Shown here piece by piece: positions 1 through 7,853 of a DNA stretch of 36,293 bases. Numbering within the stretch: position 1 is the stretch's first letter; each line of letters starts with the position of its first letter. The position numbers and the translations under genes are program-made. The notes below the pieces were generated by a model. That model saw only the letters and a program-made list of their open reading frames with translations, was not told where the DNA came from and did not search any database. Source of the DNA: Bradyrhizobium sp. Leo170 (GTDB taxonomy: Bacteria > Pseudomonadota > Alphaproteobacteria > Rhizobiales > Xanthobacteraceae); the NCBI RefSeq assembly GCF_004296405.1, contig NZ_PSRR01000047.1:1-36293 (forward strand), read 5' to 3'.

Positions 1-402
1 CGCTCCCTGCGCGACGCGGGCAGCGATCAGCCAGGCGGGCGAAGGCGCCAGCGCGCAAGCTGCGGACGCCAGACCGAACAGGACGCAACCGAGCCCGAGC
101 ATGCGCGCCTTGCCATAAACATCGGCGAGCGCGCCGCCGATCAATGTCAGCGAGGCGAGCGCCAGCATATACCCGTTGAGAACCCATTGAACGGAGGCGA
201 GGTCCGCTCCGAAATCAGCGCGCAGTCTCGGTAACGCAACGGGCAGCGCTGTCCCATCGATGAACGCCATCGAGGACGCGAGCACACAGGCCGTGAGGAC
301 CATGCGCCGGCACTGAGGCGACGCTTCCCGCCCGAGCTCTCGCGGGCAGGGTGCTGCATCGATAACGCCGCGGCTGCACGGCTCCACAAGTGGCTGTGCC
401 AT
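1..402 (-). CDS. MFS drug exporter (DHA2-like), N-terminal part, runs off window
   Basis: This is the first 134 codons of a major facilitator transporter, probably a proton-driven exporter in the inner membrane. After a polar N-terminus of about 33 residues, a first membrane helix (VLTACVLASSMAFID) is followed by a conserved QWVLNGYMLALASL helix and the loop 2-3 signature GGALADVYGKARML, which is MFS motif A. The ATG at 402 is preceded by GGGGAGG; an ATG four bases upstream is out of frame. The stop of the peroxiredoxin-like gene is only 33 bases upstream on the same strand, so the two probably form an operon driven from the 1.0 kb promoter region. A decayed copy of this N-terminus lies at 2.02-2.21 kb. 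The substrate cannot be told from this part. Confidence 0.85.
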   Translation of the reverse strand, partial: MAQPLVEPCSRGVIDAAPCPRELGREASPQCRRMVLTACVLASSMAFIDGTALPVALPRLRADFGADLASVQWVLNGYMLALASLTLIGGALADVYGKARMLGLGCVLFGLASAACALAPSPAWLIAARVAQGA

Positions 403-435
403 TCATCGACCTCCCCGCTAGTCTGCCGCTGGTCT

Positions 436-915
436 TCAGTTCTTTGCCAAAGATTTGAGGTGGCGGACAAATCCGAGCACATCGTCGGGCATCAGACGGC
501 CGATCGCGCGGGTCGAATACACGGCCGTCACCTCCCGGCCTTCGGGATTGAGGACGAAGCCGGTTGCCTGGAGACAGACGGGATCGTCATTGACGAAGGC
601 GCCGGTGACTGCGGAAACCGCTCGCGCGTTGGCGCCGTAAGCGATCGGGAAATTGAGCTTGTGCTTTTCGACGAGCATCTCCGACTTTTCCCGATCGTCT
701 ACCGATACAGAGACGACCTTGACGCCTTCCCCAGCGAATTTGTCCGCCGCTCTCGCAAAAGCGGCAAGCTGGGCATTGCAGTACGGACACCAGGAACCCC
801 GGTGGAATAGGACCACACCGAACCAACCGGCGAGATCGGCAGGCAAATGGATTTCGCCGCCACCGACGCGAGCAAAGGTAAGAGAGGGAAAGACATCGTT
901 ATTCTGCAGCATCAC
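436..915 (-). CDS. peroxiredoxin-like (AhpC/TSA, redoxin) protein
   Basis: A 159-residue thioredoxin-fold protein of the AhpC/TSA-redoxin type, expected to reduce peroxides or act as a thiol oxidoreductase in the cytoplasm. The active site is SWCPYC at about residues 42-46, with Cys43 and Cys46 in a CxxC arrangement after the strand GVVLFHRG. VVSVSVDD and the later LNPEGREV strand fit the family. No signal peptide is visible. Two ATG codons stand at the start; AAGGAG lies upstream of 915, which supports this start. Upstream are about 350 non-coding bases carrying Element A, oriented towards this gene. The MFS gene follows after 33 bases on the same strand. The fold and CxxC are clear; the physiological substrate is not. 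Confidence 0.9.
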   Translation of the reverse strand: MMLQNNDVFPSLTFARVGGGEIHLPADLAGWFGVVLFHRGSWCPYCNAQLAAFARAADKFAGEGVKVVSVSVDDREKSEMLVEKHKLNFPIAYGANARAVSAVTGAFVNDDPVCLQATGFVLNPEGREVTAVYSTRAIGRLMPDDVLGFVRHLKSLAKN

Positions 916-1004
916 AATTGCGCTCCTTGTTTGAAATGTCTAGCGCTCAAAGCGCCGAATGATCCTTCACCGCTTCTGACAGAAAAACGTCTTACACCAT
1001 GGCG

Positions 1005-1085
1005 GTCGAACCCCCGGCGAGGGAAATCACGTCTCGCCATAGAGTCGATAGACGATCGTTATTGCCGCTCGCCGCGCGGCGTGAC
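1005..1085 (-). promoter_or_regulatory. Element A copy 1, putative LysR-type operator
   Basis: Read on the minus strand, this stretch holds TCGTCTATCGA, a TCG-N5-CGA dyad typical in size for a LysR-type site. It is followed after a short spacer by the dyad GGCGAG-N11-CTCGCC. Three other copies lie at 2.3, 9.1 and 25.3 kb. It sits about 90 bases upstream of the peroxiredoxin/MFS pair and divergently from Element B. Its operator role is inferred from conservation and position. Confidence 0.55.
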
Positions 1086-1150
1086 GCGTCGCGGCCTGCA
1101 CAACTTGCCTTGATTTACGAATGGCGGAGAGGACCGTCGGGGCACAATTC

Positions 1151-1215
1151 CCGGCCGCTATGAAAACTATACGCACCGGCTATTGGAAAAATTCGTCCGG
1201 CACTGCGATCAATAA
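1151..1215 (+). promoter_or_regulatory. Element B copy 1, putative activator site
   Basis: This segment contains GCTATGAAAACTATAC followed by GCTATTGGAAAA about two helical turns later, then TTCGTC and TGCGATCAAT. The same blocks recur at 2411-2477 and, inverted, at 33016-33085. In each case a redox-related gene begins roughly 60-100 bases downstream; here it is the SnoaL-like gene. Tandem half-sites about 22 bases apart suggest a dimeric activator. That role is inference. Confidence 0.5.
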
Positions 1216-1272
1216 CTGCGACATTCGTAAATGTTACCGAATGGCGCCCAGCAGAAAACAGGAGACCCCCTG

Positions 1273-1677
1273 ATGTCCGAGAGATTTCCACTCCCAACTG
1301 AACCCGAAGGCGTTATCCCGTCTCTGCTCAAGCGATTTAACTCCGGAAAGATCGAGGCAATGATGGCCTTGTACGCCCCGGAGGCGGTATTCGTCGCGAA
1401 CGACGGGCGAACCATCACTGATCGCGCCGAGTTCACGGCCATACTCGAGCACGATATCAAGCTCGGCCTTCCGCTGAAGGCAAATGTGCGCCATGTGTTC
1501 GTCGGCGGCGACACCGCCCAGATTGTGCTGGACTGGTCAATTGACGGAACAGGTCCTGACGGCAAGATCGTGCACATGCACGGCACAGCGAGCGACATCA
1601 TGCGGCGCGGCGCGGATGGGTTCTGGCGGTACATTATCGACAATAATCAAGGCACGGCGGTGCGACATCCCGCCTGA
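1273..1677 (+). CDS. SnoaL-like / NTF2-fold protein
   Basis: A 134-residue protein of the SnoaL-like (nuclear transport factor 2 fold, DUF4440-like) group. The order is typical: helix VIPSLLKRFNSGKIEAMMALYAPEA, then AVFVANDGRTITDRAEF, then strands ending in GFWRYIIDN. Members are small cone-shaped proteins that bind hydrophobic ligands or act as isomerases or hydrolases. No catalytic assignment is possible here. An upstream in-frame ATG at 1231 exists, but 1273 has AGGAGA at a good distance and gives the usual family length. Element B precedes it by about 60 bases. It appears to be transcribed alone, since decayed sequence follows directly. Confidence 0.85.
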   Translation: MSERFPLPTEPEGVIPSLLKRFNSGKIEAMMALYAPEAVFVANDGRTITDRAEFTAILEHDIKLGLPLKANVRHVFVGGDTAQIVLDWSIDGTGPDGKIVHMHGTASDIMRRGADGFWRYIIDNNQGTAVRHPA

Positions 1678-1711
1678 CGTATGTGCGCCACGGCGGCTCT
1701 CAGCGATGGAG

Positions 1712-1900
1712 CCGCTCTTCAGACTGGCGTCGACGATCACCGCGATACCGTGGTGGCGTAGCTGCTTGGCTGCGCCCAATGCCCGAGTGTATCAGGATCG
1801 TCGAGCTATGGACCGTGCAGGCCGACAGCACTAACTCGCCGCGCCATGACCGTCTCGAGGCCCTTGTCCATCAACTCGACGCCGACAATCGCCCGCGCGA
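1712..1900 (-). pseudogene. GMC oxidoreductase relic
   Basis: Read on the minus strand, pieces in several frames match the intact GMC oxidoreductase at 25.4-27.0 kb. They are AIVGVELMDKGLE (intact gene AVGVEFMDTSLK), then a frame-changed stretch equivalent to AGAVHSPTILMHSGIG, then GAAKQLRHHGIAVIVDA (intact gene GSAEQLRQHGIAVIVDS). Stop codons and frameshifts separate them and nothing else of the gene is visible. It is a dead fragment of about 60 codons from the middle of the protein. Confidence 0.75.
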
Positions 1901-2012
1901 CCCCTACGCAAGACAATCAGCGCGGCTGCTCGGTGTCCTCGACGAAAGGTCGCGTGCCGCGACTGGGTGATGGGCGCCGACTACAGCATCGCCGATATTT
2001 CGCTGCCCGCAA
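1893..2012 (+). pseudogene. glutathione S-transferase C-terminal relic
   Basis: DPYARQSARLLGVLDERS followed, after a frame change, by RDWVMGADYSIADIS matches the C-terminal helical domain of YfcG/Ure2-type glutathione S-transferases, where a GxxYSIADI motif is conserved. Only about 40 codons remain, in two frames. The next sequence belongs to an MFS relic on the other strand. A fragment of a GST N-terminal domain lies at 3.6-3.77 kb; whether both came from one gene cannot be decided. Confidence 0.65.
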
Positions 2013-2019
2013 CGGGCAG

Positions 2020-2212
2020 CGCTGTCCGGTCGATGAACGCCATCGAGGATGCGAGCGCGCAAGTAGCAAGCACCATGCGCCGGTTCGGCTCGCTTCCCGC
2101 CGAGTTCTCGCGGGCAGGGCTCTGCATCGATAACACCGCGGCCGCAAGTGTCTACAAACCGCTGCGCCTCGTGGTGACGAGCTCGCCGTCTCGAGTTTGT
2201 AGGAGAGGTCAT
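2020..2212 (-). pseudogene. MFS exporter N-terminal relic
   Basis: On the minus strand the reading begins with an ATG at 2212 and contains CGRGVIDAEPCPRELGG, nearly the same as CSRGVIDAAPCPRELGR at the start of the exporter at 1-402. After a frame change it continues as ALASSMAFIDRTALPVA. The match then ends abruptly against the GST relic. It is a truncated, frameshifted copy with diverged sequence, not a recent duplication. Element A copy 2 lies just upstream of its former start, so this copy was probably transcribed directly from that element. Confidence 0.75.
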
Positions 2213-2269
2213 TTGCAGTCTCGTTTTGGGTTGTAGGTGCTTCTGACAGCGGTTTCACATCGTGGTGGT

Positions 2270-2345
2270 CGAATCCCCGGCGAGGAAAATCACCTCTCGC
2301 CATAGAATCGATAGACGAATCGCTATTGCCTCACTGCGCGGCGTG
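2270..2345 (-). promoter_or_regulatory. Element A copy 2, putative LysR-type operator
   Basis: The minus strand holds TTCGTCTATCGATTCTATGG followed by GGCGAG-N11-CTCGCC, as in copy 1. Homology with copy 1 continues on both sides, from about 2240 into Element B at 2477, so the whole divergent intergenic region is duplicated. It faces the dead MFS relic on one side and the quinone oxidoreductase on the other. Confidence 0.55.
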
Positions 2346-2410
2346 ATGCCGGCGGGGCCTGCACACTTGCCTTGATTACGAATGGCAGAGAGGACCGTCG
2401 CAGCAGTATT

Positions 2411-2477
2411 CCGCGCTGCTATGGAAACTATACGTGCCGGCTATTGGAAAATTTCGTCTCGCGCTGCGATCAATGGA
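2411..2477 (+). promoter_or_regulatory. Element B copy 2, putative activator site
   Basis: GCTATGGAAACTATAC starts at 2418 and GCTATTGGAAAA at 2440, a spacing of 22 bases. TTTCGTC and TGCGATCAATGG follow. It lies about 100 bases upstream of the quinone oxidoreductase at 2573 and is the closest match to the inverted copy at 33.0 kb. Confidence 0.5.
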
Positions 2478-2572
2478 TACCACTGTCGTGGAAGCTACCA
2501 CATGAGATGTCGAACGGGCTCTTATCGCTGGAACATATCCAGCAAAGAGACAAGTATCCGAGGAGGCAATTC

Positions 2573-3490
2573 ATGAAGGCGATCGTCGTAACGGATCAGG
2601 CTGCGGGAACGGCCGGGATGAGGCTCGTGGAGCGGCCCGAGCCGCAGGCGGCGATCAACGACGTCGTCGTTCAGGTTCATGCGTCGGGATTCACCTGGGA
2701 CGAGCTGACGTGGCCCTCGACCTGGACCGATCGCCTCGGCCGTGACCGGGCGCCGGTGATTCCCGGGCAGGAGCTGGCCGGAGTGGTCACCGCCCTTGGC
2801 TACGGCACGAGGGGGCTGTCGGTGGGACAGCGGGTGTTCGGCCTCACGGACTCGTATCGCGGGGGCACCTTGGCCGAGTATGTCGCCGTCGAGGCGCGCA
2901 ACCTCGCGCCGCTACCGGGTGATGTCGACTTCACGGTGGGCGCGAGCGTGGCGATGCCGGGCCTGACCGCGTGGCAGGGACTGTTCGAGCACGGTCGCCT
3001 TCAAGCGGGGCAGAGCGTCCTCGTGCACGGCGCGGCCGGCGCAGTCGGTTCGATAGTGACCCAGCTCGCACGTGAGGCTGGCGCCTACGTCATCGGCACC
3101 GGACGCGCCGTCCACCGTCAGACGGCGCTCGACTTCGGCGCGCAGGAGTTCGTCGCCCTCGAGAACGACGCCCTAGAAGACGTCGCCCCGGTAGATCTGG
3201 TTTTCGATGTCTTCGGCGCCGACATCGCGAAACGGTCCGCAGGGCTGATCCGAGCTGGAGGAAGGCTGGTGACCATCGCCGGGCCGACCGAGGCGCGGCC
3301 CGCCGGCGGCTTGGCGATCGACTTTGTTCTCGCGCCCGATCGCGCCCAACTGGGTGAGATCGTCCAGCGGGTGCGGGACGGACGACTGTGGACGAACATC
3401 GGCAACATCGCGACCCTCGACGATGCCGTCGCTGCTTTCAATCCGACCAAGCGGATCAGCGGGAAGACGATCATCCGGGTTCGTCCGTAA
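2573..3490 (+). CDS. zinc-independent NADPH:quinone oxidoreductase (MDR family)
   Basis: A 305-residue medium-chain reductase of the quinone oxidoreductase type, expected to reduce quinones or reactive enones with NADPH in the cytoplasm. It has the GroES-like N-terminal half ([21 protein letters not shown]) and a nucleotide-binding half with HGAAGAVGS at residues 152-160. The cysteines that bind zinc in alcohol dehydrogenases are absent. The start at 2573 is chosen because AGGAGG lies seven bases upstream and the paralogue at 6936-7853 has the same length with this start; a longer reading from 2372 would run through Element B. By eye the two paralogues are a little over 80% identical. The stop codon overlaps the start of the next small frame (TAATG). 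Confidence 0.93.
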   Translation: MKAIVVTDQAAGTAGMRLVERPEPQAAINDVVVQVHASGFTWDELTWPSTWTDRLGRDRAPVIPGQELAGVVTALGYGTRGLSVGQRVFGLTDSYRGGTLAEYVAVEARNLAPLPGDVDFTVGASVAMPGLTAWQGLFEHGRLQAGQSVLVHGAAGAVGSIVTQLAREAGAYVIGTGRAVHRQTALDFGAQEFVALENDALEDVAPVDLVFDVFGADIAKRSAGLIRAGGRLVTIAGPTEARPAGGLAIDFVLAPDRAQLGEIVQRVRDGRLWTNIGNIATLDDAVAAFNPTKRISGKTIIRVRP

Positions 3491-3765
3491 TGAACTTGGG
3501 GAGGCGAGGGATTCTGTCCTCTTCGTGGGTCAACGTCGCCTTTTGGATCGTCTCGATCGTCGTTGCCTTTGCAATCTGGCTGGTCTCCTGGGTCATTAAC
3601 GTCGACACAAAGCCGCACCGGATCGACATCTTGGCGGACGAAAGCCACGACCCGGCCTTTCTCGCGCTCAACCCCAACGGCAACATTCCCGCAATCTACG
3701 ACCCCGACGGGCCGAGCGGCACGCCGCTCGCGCTGTTCGAATCGGGCGCGATCCTCCTCACCTGA
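3490..3765 (+). CDS. chimeric frame: membrane segment plus GST N-terminal fragment
   Basis: A 91-residue frame whose start overlaps the quinone oxidoreductase stop. Residues about 11-34 form one strong hydrophobic segment ([20 protein letters not shown]). From about residue 40 the sequence is the second half of a glutathione S-transferase N-terminal domain: [20 protein letters not shown], then IPAIYDPDG and [11 protein letters not shown], the last two lining the glutathione site in YfcG/Ure2-type enzymes. The first strand and the catalytic N-terminal motif are missing, and the frame ends at ILLT where a GST would continue with YLAEK. It is most likely a deletion product that still reads open; a functional membrane-tethered protein is unlikely. 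Confidence 0.55.
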   Translation: MNLGRRGILSSSWVNVAFWIVSIVVAFAIWLVSWVINVDTKPHRIDILADESHDPAFLALNPNGNIPAIYDPDGPSGTPLALFESGAILLT

Positions 3766-3776
3766 GGGATTGCGTC

Positions 3777-5208
3777 GTGAGCAGCGCGTCCCTGATCCTG
3801 ACCGACCGCGGCCTGGCGCTCTCCGAGCCTAAGGCCGTCGGCGCGCAGGGCAGCACCAAGGTGCTCGCCGCGTCGAGCCTGGGCGGCTGCCTCGTGTTCG
3901 TCAGCAGCGCCGTCGTCACGGTCGCGCTCGCGGCGATTGGACGAGACATGCGCCTGTCGCCGCTCGACCTGCAGTGGGTGATGAACGCCGAGCTCCTGCC
4001 GCTCGCGGCCCTGACCTTGGTCGCCGGCGCCTTGGGTGACCGGTTCGGACAGAAGCGGATCTTCCTCGGGGGGATCGCTCTCTACGGTCTGGGCGCGGCC
4101 GCGATTGGTTTCGCGCCGAGTTTCGCGCCGCTCATCGTCGGCCGCTTCCTGCAAGGCTTGGGCGAAGCCGTGATCCTGCCCAACGGCCTTTCCGTGCTTG
4201 GGCAGGCTTTTCCCGCCGACAAGAAAGCCCGTGCGGTCGGCATCTGGTCCGCCGCCGCGGCTGTCGCCAGCGGCGTCGCGCCCGCGATCGCCGGTGCGAT
4301 CCTCGATCACGGGTCCTGGCGGACGACCTTTCTGATGCTCCTGCCCGTGGTCGCCGGCGCGCTGGCCGTCGGCGCCGTGTGAATACCCAATGACTCCCCG
4401 ACCAGCCACGCCCGGGTCGACGTCGGTGGCGCGGTCCTTTCGACAGTCGGGCTCAGCGGGCTGGGCGCGGGGCTGACCAACCTGACCAACGGTTCCGGTC
4501 CGAACCTTTGGGTGCTCGTCACCTTGATCGTCGGTCTGGGCGGCTTAGCCGGCCTCATCGTGAGCCAACGGCGATTAGGCGACAACGCGATGCTGCCGTC
4601 CCTCTTCGCCTCGCGGTCGGTCGTTGGCGCAAACCTTTTCACCGCGCTCCTCTACGGGCCATTCACGGTCGTGCTAACCTTGATCCCGTTCGTGATGATC
4701 CGGGGCGCGCACCGGCCGACGCTGGTGGCGGGCCTGGCCTTCATTCCCCTGCAAGTGCTGATTACGGTCGTCTCGCGGCTCGCCGGTATGCTCTGCCGGC
4801 GGTTCGGCCGGCGCTTGCCATTGTTCGCCGGCGGCGCAGTCGTCGCCTCGGGATGCACCATGGCGCTCCGTATCGGCCCCAACGCGACCTATTGGGCAGA
4901 CATCTTCCCCAGCATCCTGTTGCTGGCGCTGGGCATGAGCCTGGCGATCGCGCCATTGACGACCCTCGTCCTCACCTCCGTCGAGCCCGGTCGCGCCGGA
5001 ACCGCGTCTGGCGTCAACAGCGCGGTCTCGCGCCGGGTCACTCTTCGCCATCGCCCTGCTGGGCGGAGTCCTGCAGCAGGGCGGTCCTCAGCTGTTCTCG
5101 GGATTCCACGCGGCGATGGCGGTCGCCGCGGTCGCCTGCGTTTTCGCCACGCTCGCGGTGTTCATCATCGAGCCGGGGCCCCACGTCGACTTCATCCCGC
5201 GAGACTGA
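3777..5208 (+). pseudogene. MFS transporter broken by a stop codon and a frameshift
   Basis: A major facilitator exporter of the DHA2 type, about 477 codons in all. The first part, from GTG 3777 with GAGGG upstream, contains DLQWVMNAELLPLAALTLVA and motif A GALGDRFGQKRIF. A TGA at 4380-4382 interrupts it, but the same frame continues immediately with IPNDSPTSHARVDVGGA and several more membrane helices. Near 5034 the frame changes and resumes as GSLFAIALLGGVLQQGG, ending HVDFIPRD with a stop at 5208. The two lesions make full-length protein unlikely. The secreted cupin gene follows 86 bases later on the same strand. The family is certain; the substrate is unknown. Confidence 0.85.
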
Positions 5209-5294
5209 CCCGTGCGGTGTCCGTAATCAGCCGGCCCGCGAGGCCGGGAGGAAACAATGAAGAACGAAGACCTATAGATGGAAGGAGAAAGCCC

Positions 5295-5714
5295 ATGAAG
5301 ATCCGAACCATCATCGCCACCAGCGGCGCGGCCCTCGCCATCTCGATGGCCGGCCCGATCTACGCCCATGATAGCGAAGGACAAACCGTCACGAAAAACT
5401 TCGAGGAGGCAATTCCTAATATCCCCGGCAAATCGCTGATCGCCGTGGAAGTCGATTACGCCTCCGACGCAGCCTCCGCGTCCCACACCCACGCGAAGTC
5501 GGCTTTCATCTACGACCATGTGATTTCGGGCGCGATCGAGTCGAAGATGAATGACGGCGAGACGCGCATTTATCGGGCAGGCGACAGCTGGTCCGAACCG
5601 CCGGGCGCGACCCATTCGATCAGCCGCAACGCGAGCAAGTCAGAGCCGGCAAAGCTGCTCGCTGTCTTCGTCCTCGACACCAATGACAAAGTGCTGACCA
5701 CGCCCGTCAAATAA
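5295..5714 (+). CDS. secreted single-domain cupin protein
   Basis: A 139-residue protein with a clear Sec signal peptide (MKIRTIIATSGAALAISMAG, likely cut after IYA) and one cupin barrel. Cupin motif 1 is SHTHAKSAFIYDHVISG, with two histidines for a metal; motif 2 is AGDSWSEPPGATHSI with a third histidine. Similar small periplasmic cupins are common beside oxidoreductases and exporters, but their reactions are mostly unknown. AAGGAGA lies at a good distance before the ATG at 5295. It follows the broken MFS gene on the same strand and may once have been its operon partner. Confidence 0.9.
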   Translation: MKIRTIIATSGAALAISMAGPIYAHDSEGQTVTKNFEEAIPNIPGKSLIAVEVDYASDAASASHTHAKSAFIYDHVISGAIESKMNDGETRIYRAGDSWSEPPGATHSISRNASKSEPAKLLAVFVLDTNDKVLTTPVK

Positions 5715-6103
5715 CCTACTGGCTGCGCCAGGCAAGAATCTACAGGATCAGCGCGTTACACTCTGTGGGCGGACGTTCCATTTGAGAACGTCGGAAACCA
5801 TGCACACTGAGAGCTCCCGAAAATATACTGCGGAGAGCCTCGAGCGGCTCGTCCACCCTGGCGGATGAAGGGTAGCCGAGGCTTGGCAGCACGCGGAGGG
5901 CCTATTCGGCCTGTTCGGACTCATTCGCTACTGAACAGCCGATCGTCGAATTGCGGTCCATTTATGTGCCGGCTGAATACATCTTATTTGGACGGAAATC
6001 CGGGTGATGACGACTGCCGTATTGACGGACTCGGGAGGGAAGTAGTGGTTGCCTTGCAATGCTCCGAGCACCCTAGGAGATGGTCGATGCGACCGCATAG
6101 AGT
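5715..6103. other. intergenic stretch, no gene recognised
   Basis: About 390 bases between the convergent cupin and AhpD-like genes. No conserved protein fragment, RNA gene or convincing terminator hairpin was recognised on either strand. Short open frames here lack recognisable motifs. Confidence 0.5.
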
Positions 6104-6649
6104 TCAGATCGAGCCAGCAGGCGCGACGACGGGAAAGTCCTTCTCGGGATCGAACACGTTATTGAAAAAGTTCGTCAGGGAGTACATGGCAACCAGCGCG
6201 ACGATCTCCATGACGTTCGCATCCGTGTAGCCGGCATCGCGGACGGCTTTCAGATCGGCGTCACTGACCTTGCCGCGGGTATCGATCACTTTGCGCGCAA
6301 ACCGGATGGCGGCGTCCCGCTTCGGGTCGCTGGCATGGCCCTTCCGAGCGAGAATGATTTCATTGGCCGGCAGCTTGGCCATATGATCGGCCGTAAAGCT
6401 GTGAACCGTCAGGCAGTAGTCGCAGCCATTCACTTCGGAGACAGCGAGGCCGATGCTGTCACGCGTCTTCACGTCGAGCGTCTTGCTCATGGAGCCGAGC
6501 AGGGTGGCCCATGAGTTGAAGGCGATCGGGCTTGCCGCGAAGGTCGCCATCATATTTGGGGTGAACCCGATGTTCTTGGTGAACATATCGAGGGTCGGTT
6601 TCGAATCGGCCGGCACCTGCTCCGACCTTAGAGCGGCACATCTTGGCAT
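6104..6649 (-). CDS. carboxymuconolactone decarboxylase / AhpD-like alkylhydroperoxidase
   Basis: A 181-residue, all-helical protein of the carboxymuconolactone decarboxylase family, alkylhydroperoxidase AhpD-like branch. The redox motif is visible: Glu72 in VSEVNGCDYCLTVH, with Cys76, Cys79 and His83, the E-x3-CxxC-x3-H arrangement used for peroxide reduction. The preceding TRDSIGLAV helix is also typical. GGGGAG stands upstream of the ATG at 6649. It is cytoplasmic, with no signal peptide. Downstream in its direction lies the convergent cupin gene; upstream is a nitroreductase fragment and a quinone oxidoreductase on the same strand. It is likely part of the oxidant or electrophile defence set. 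Confidence 0.9.
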   Translation of the reverse strand: MPRCAALRSEQVPADSKPTLDMFTKNIGFTPNMMATFAASPIAFNSWATLLGSMSKTLDVKTRDSIGLAVSEVNGCDYCLTVHSFTADHMAKLPANEIILARKGHASDPKRDAAIRFARKVIDTRGKVSDADLKAVRDAGYTDANVMEIVALVAMYSLTNFFNNVFDPEKDFPVVAPAGSI

Positions 6650-6685
6650 CGTAGTCTCCCCAACTTATTGGTTTTACAAACAGAA

Positions 6686-6919
6686 TTATACGAGATCCAG
6701 CACATCGGCGACCGGACGGCACGGCCTCTGCGGCCAGTTTCCCGGACGCTCCCCTATTGACAACAGCATGACCGGTACTTCGTCCTCAGCCAGTCCGAAC
6801 TCGCGGTGCACTACTTCGGCATCGAAACCGATCATCGGCGTCGAACCCAGGCCTAGCGAGTGGGCCTCATAGATCATCGCAGCTGCGCCGAAGGATATGA
6901 CGCAGCCGGCCGCGTGCAT
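6686..6919 (-). pseudogene. nitroreductase C-terminal fragment
   Basis: The minus-strand reading from about Met at 6919 to TAA at 6686 gives the last 77 residues of a flavin nitroreductase: HAAGCVISFGAAAMIYEAHSLGLGSTPMIGFD and then EDEVPVMLLSIGERPGNWPQ. The N-terminal two thirds, including the FMN-binding Arg/Ser region, are absent. The sequence immediately upstream is the 3' end of the quinone oxidoreductase gene. It is therefore a truncated relic left at a junction, with no start of its own. Confidence 0.75.
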
Positions 6920-6935
6920 CGAAGGCGCGCGTCGT

Positions 6936-7853
6936 TCACGGGCGAACGCGGATGATCGTCTTCCCGCTGATCCGCTTGGTCGGATTGAAGGCAGCGACGG
7001 CATCGTCGAGGGTCGAGACGTTGCCGATGTTCGTCCGCAGTCGTCCGTCCCGCACCCGCTCGACGATCTTACTCAGTTGGGCACGATCGGACTCGACGAC
7101 GAAGTCGACCGCCAAGCCGTCGGCGGGCCGCGCCTCGCTCGGCCCGACGATGGACACCAGTGTTCCTCCAGCTCGAATCAGGCGGGCGGAACGCTTCCCG
7201 ATGTCGCCGCCGATGACATCGAACACCAGATCGACTTCGCCGATGTCCTCGAGGACGTCGTTCTCGAGGTCGACGAATTCGCGCGCGCCGAACTCAAGCG
7301 CCTTCTGACGATCAGCGGCACGTCCGGTGCCGATGACGTAGGCGCCGCCCAATTGTGCGAGTTGCGTCACCATGGACCCGACTGCGCCGGCCGCGCCGTG
7401 CACGAGGACGCTCTGCCCCGCCTGAAGGCGGCCGTGCTGGAACAGTCCCTGCCACGCGGTGAGGCCCGAGATTGGCAGACTCGCGCCCACCGCGAAGTCG
7501 ACGTCACCCGGGAGCGGCGCGAGGTTGCGCGCCTCCATTGCTACATACTCCGCCAGGGTGCCGTCGCGATACCAGTCGGCGAGGCCGAACACTCGCTGTC
7601 CCACCGACAGCCCCGTTGTGCCATAGCCGAGAGCGGTGACTACCCCGGCCAGCTCGTGGCCGGGGATCGACGGTGTCCGGTCACGGTCGAGGCGGTCGGT
7701 CCATGTCGAGGGCCACGTCAGCTCAGTAGGGACGAATCCCGACGCATGAACTTGAACGACGACGTCGTTGATCGCCGCTTGCGGCTCGGGCCGCTCCACG
7801 AGCCTCATCCCGGCAGTTCCCGCAGCCTGGTCCGTTACGACGATTGCCTTCAT
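6936..7853 (-). CDS. zinc-independent NADPH:quinone oxidoreductase, paralogue
   Basis: A 305-residue paralogue of the enzyme at 2573-3490 with exactly the same length and the same MDR architecture. The GroES-like half contains SIPGHELAGVV and the Rossmann half contains [10 protein letters not shown] at residues 151-160. Catalytic zinc ligands are absent. Two tandem ATGs occur at 7856 and 7853; GGGAGGTGG fits 7853 better and matches the paralogue start. Differences cluster in the substrate-facing parts (FVPTEL against FTWDEL, ADWYRDG against TDSYRGG, SLPISG against SVAMPG), which may mean different substrates. Unlike its paralogue it has no clear Element B upstream. Confidence 0.93.
   Translation of the reverse strand: MKAIVVTDQAAGTAGMRLVERPEPQAAINDVVVQVHASGFVPTELTWPSTWTDRLDRDRTPSIPGHELAGVVTALGYGTTGLSVGQRVFGLADWYRDGTLAEYVAMEARNLAPLPGDVDFAVGASLPISGLTAWQGLFQHGRLQAGQSVLVHGAAGAVGSMVTQLAQLGGAYVIGTGRAADRQKALEFGAREFVDLENDVLEDIGEVDLVFDVIGGDIGKRSARLIRAGGTLVSIVGPSEARPADGLAVDFVVESDRAQLSKIVERVRDGRLRTNIGNVSTLDDAVAAFNPTKRISGKTIIRVRP

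Noticed and set aside
3696..4409. 237-codon open frame on the minus strand
   Set aside because: Antisense to the MFS gene; the composition is highly charged with no domain.
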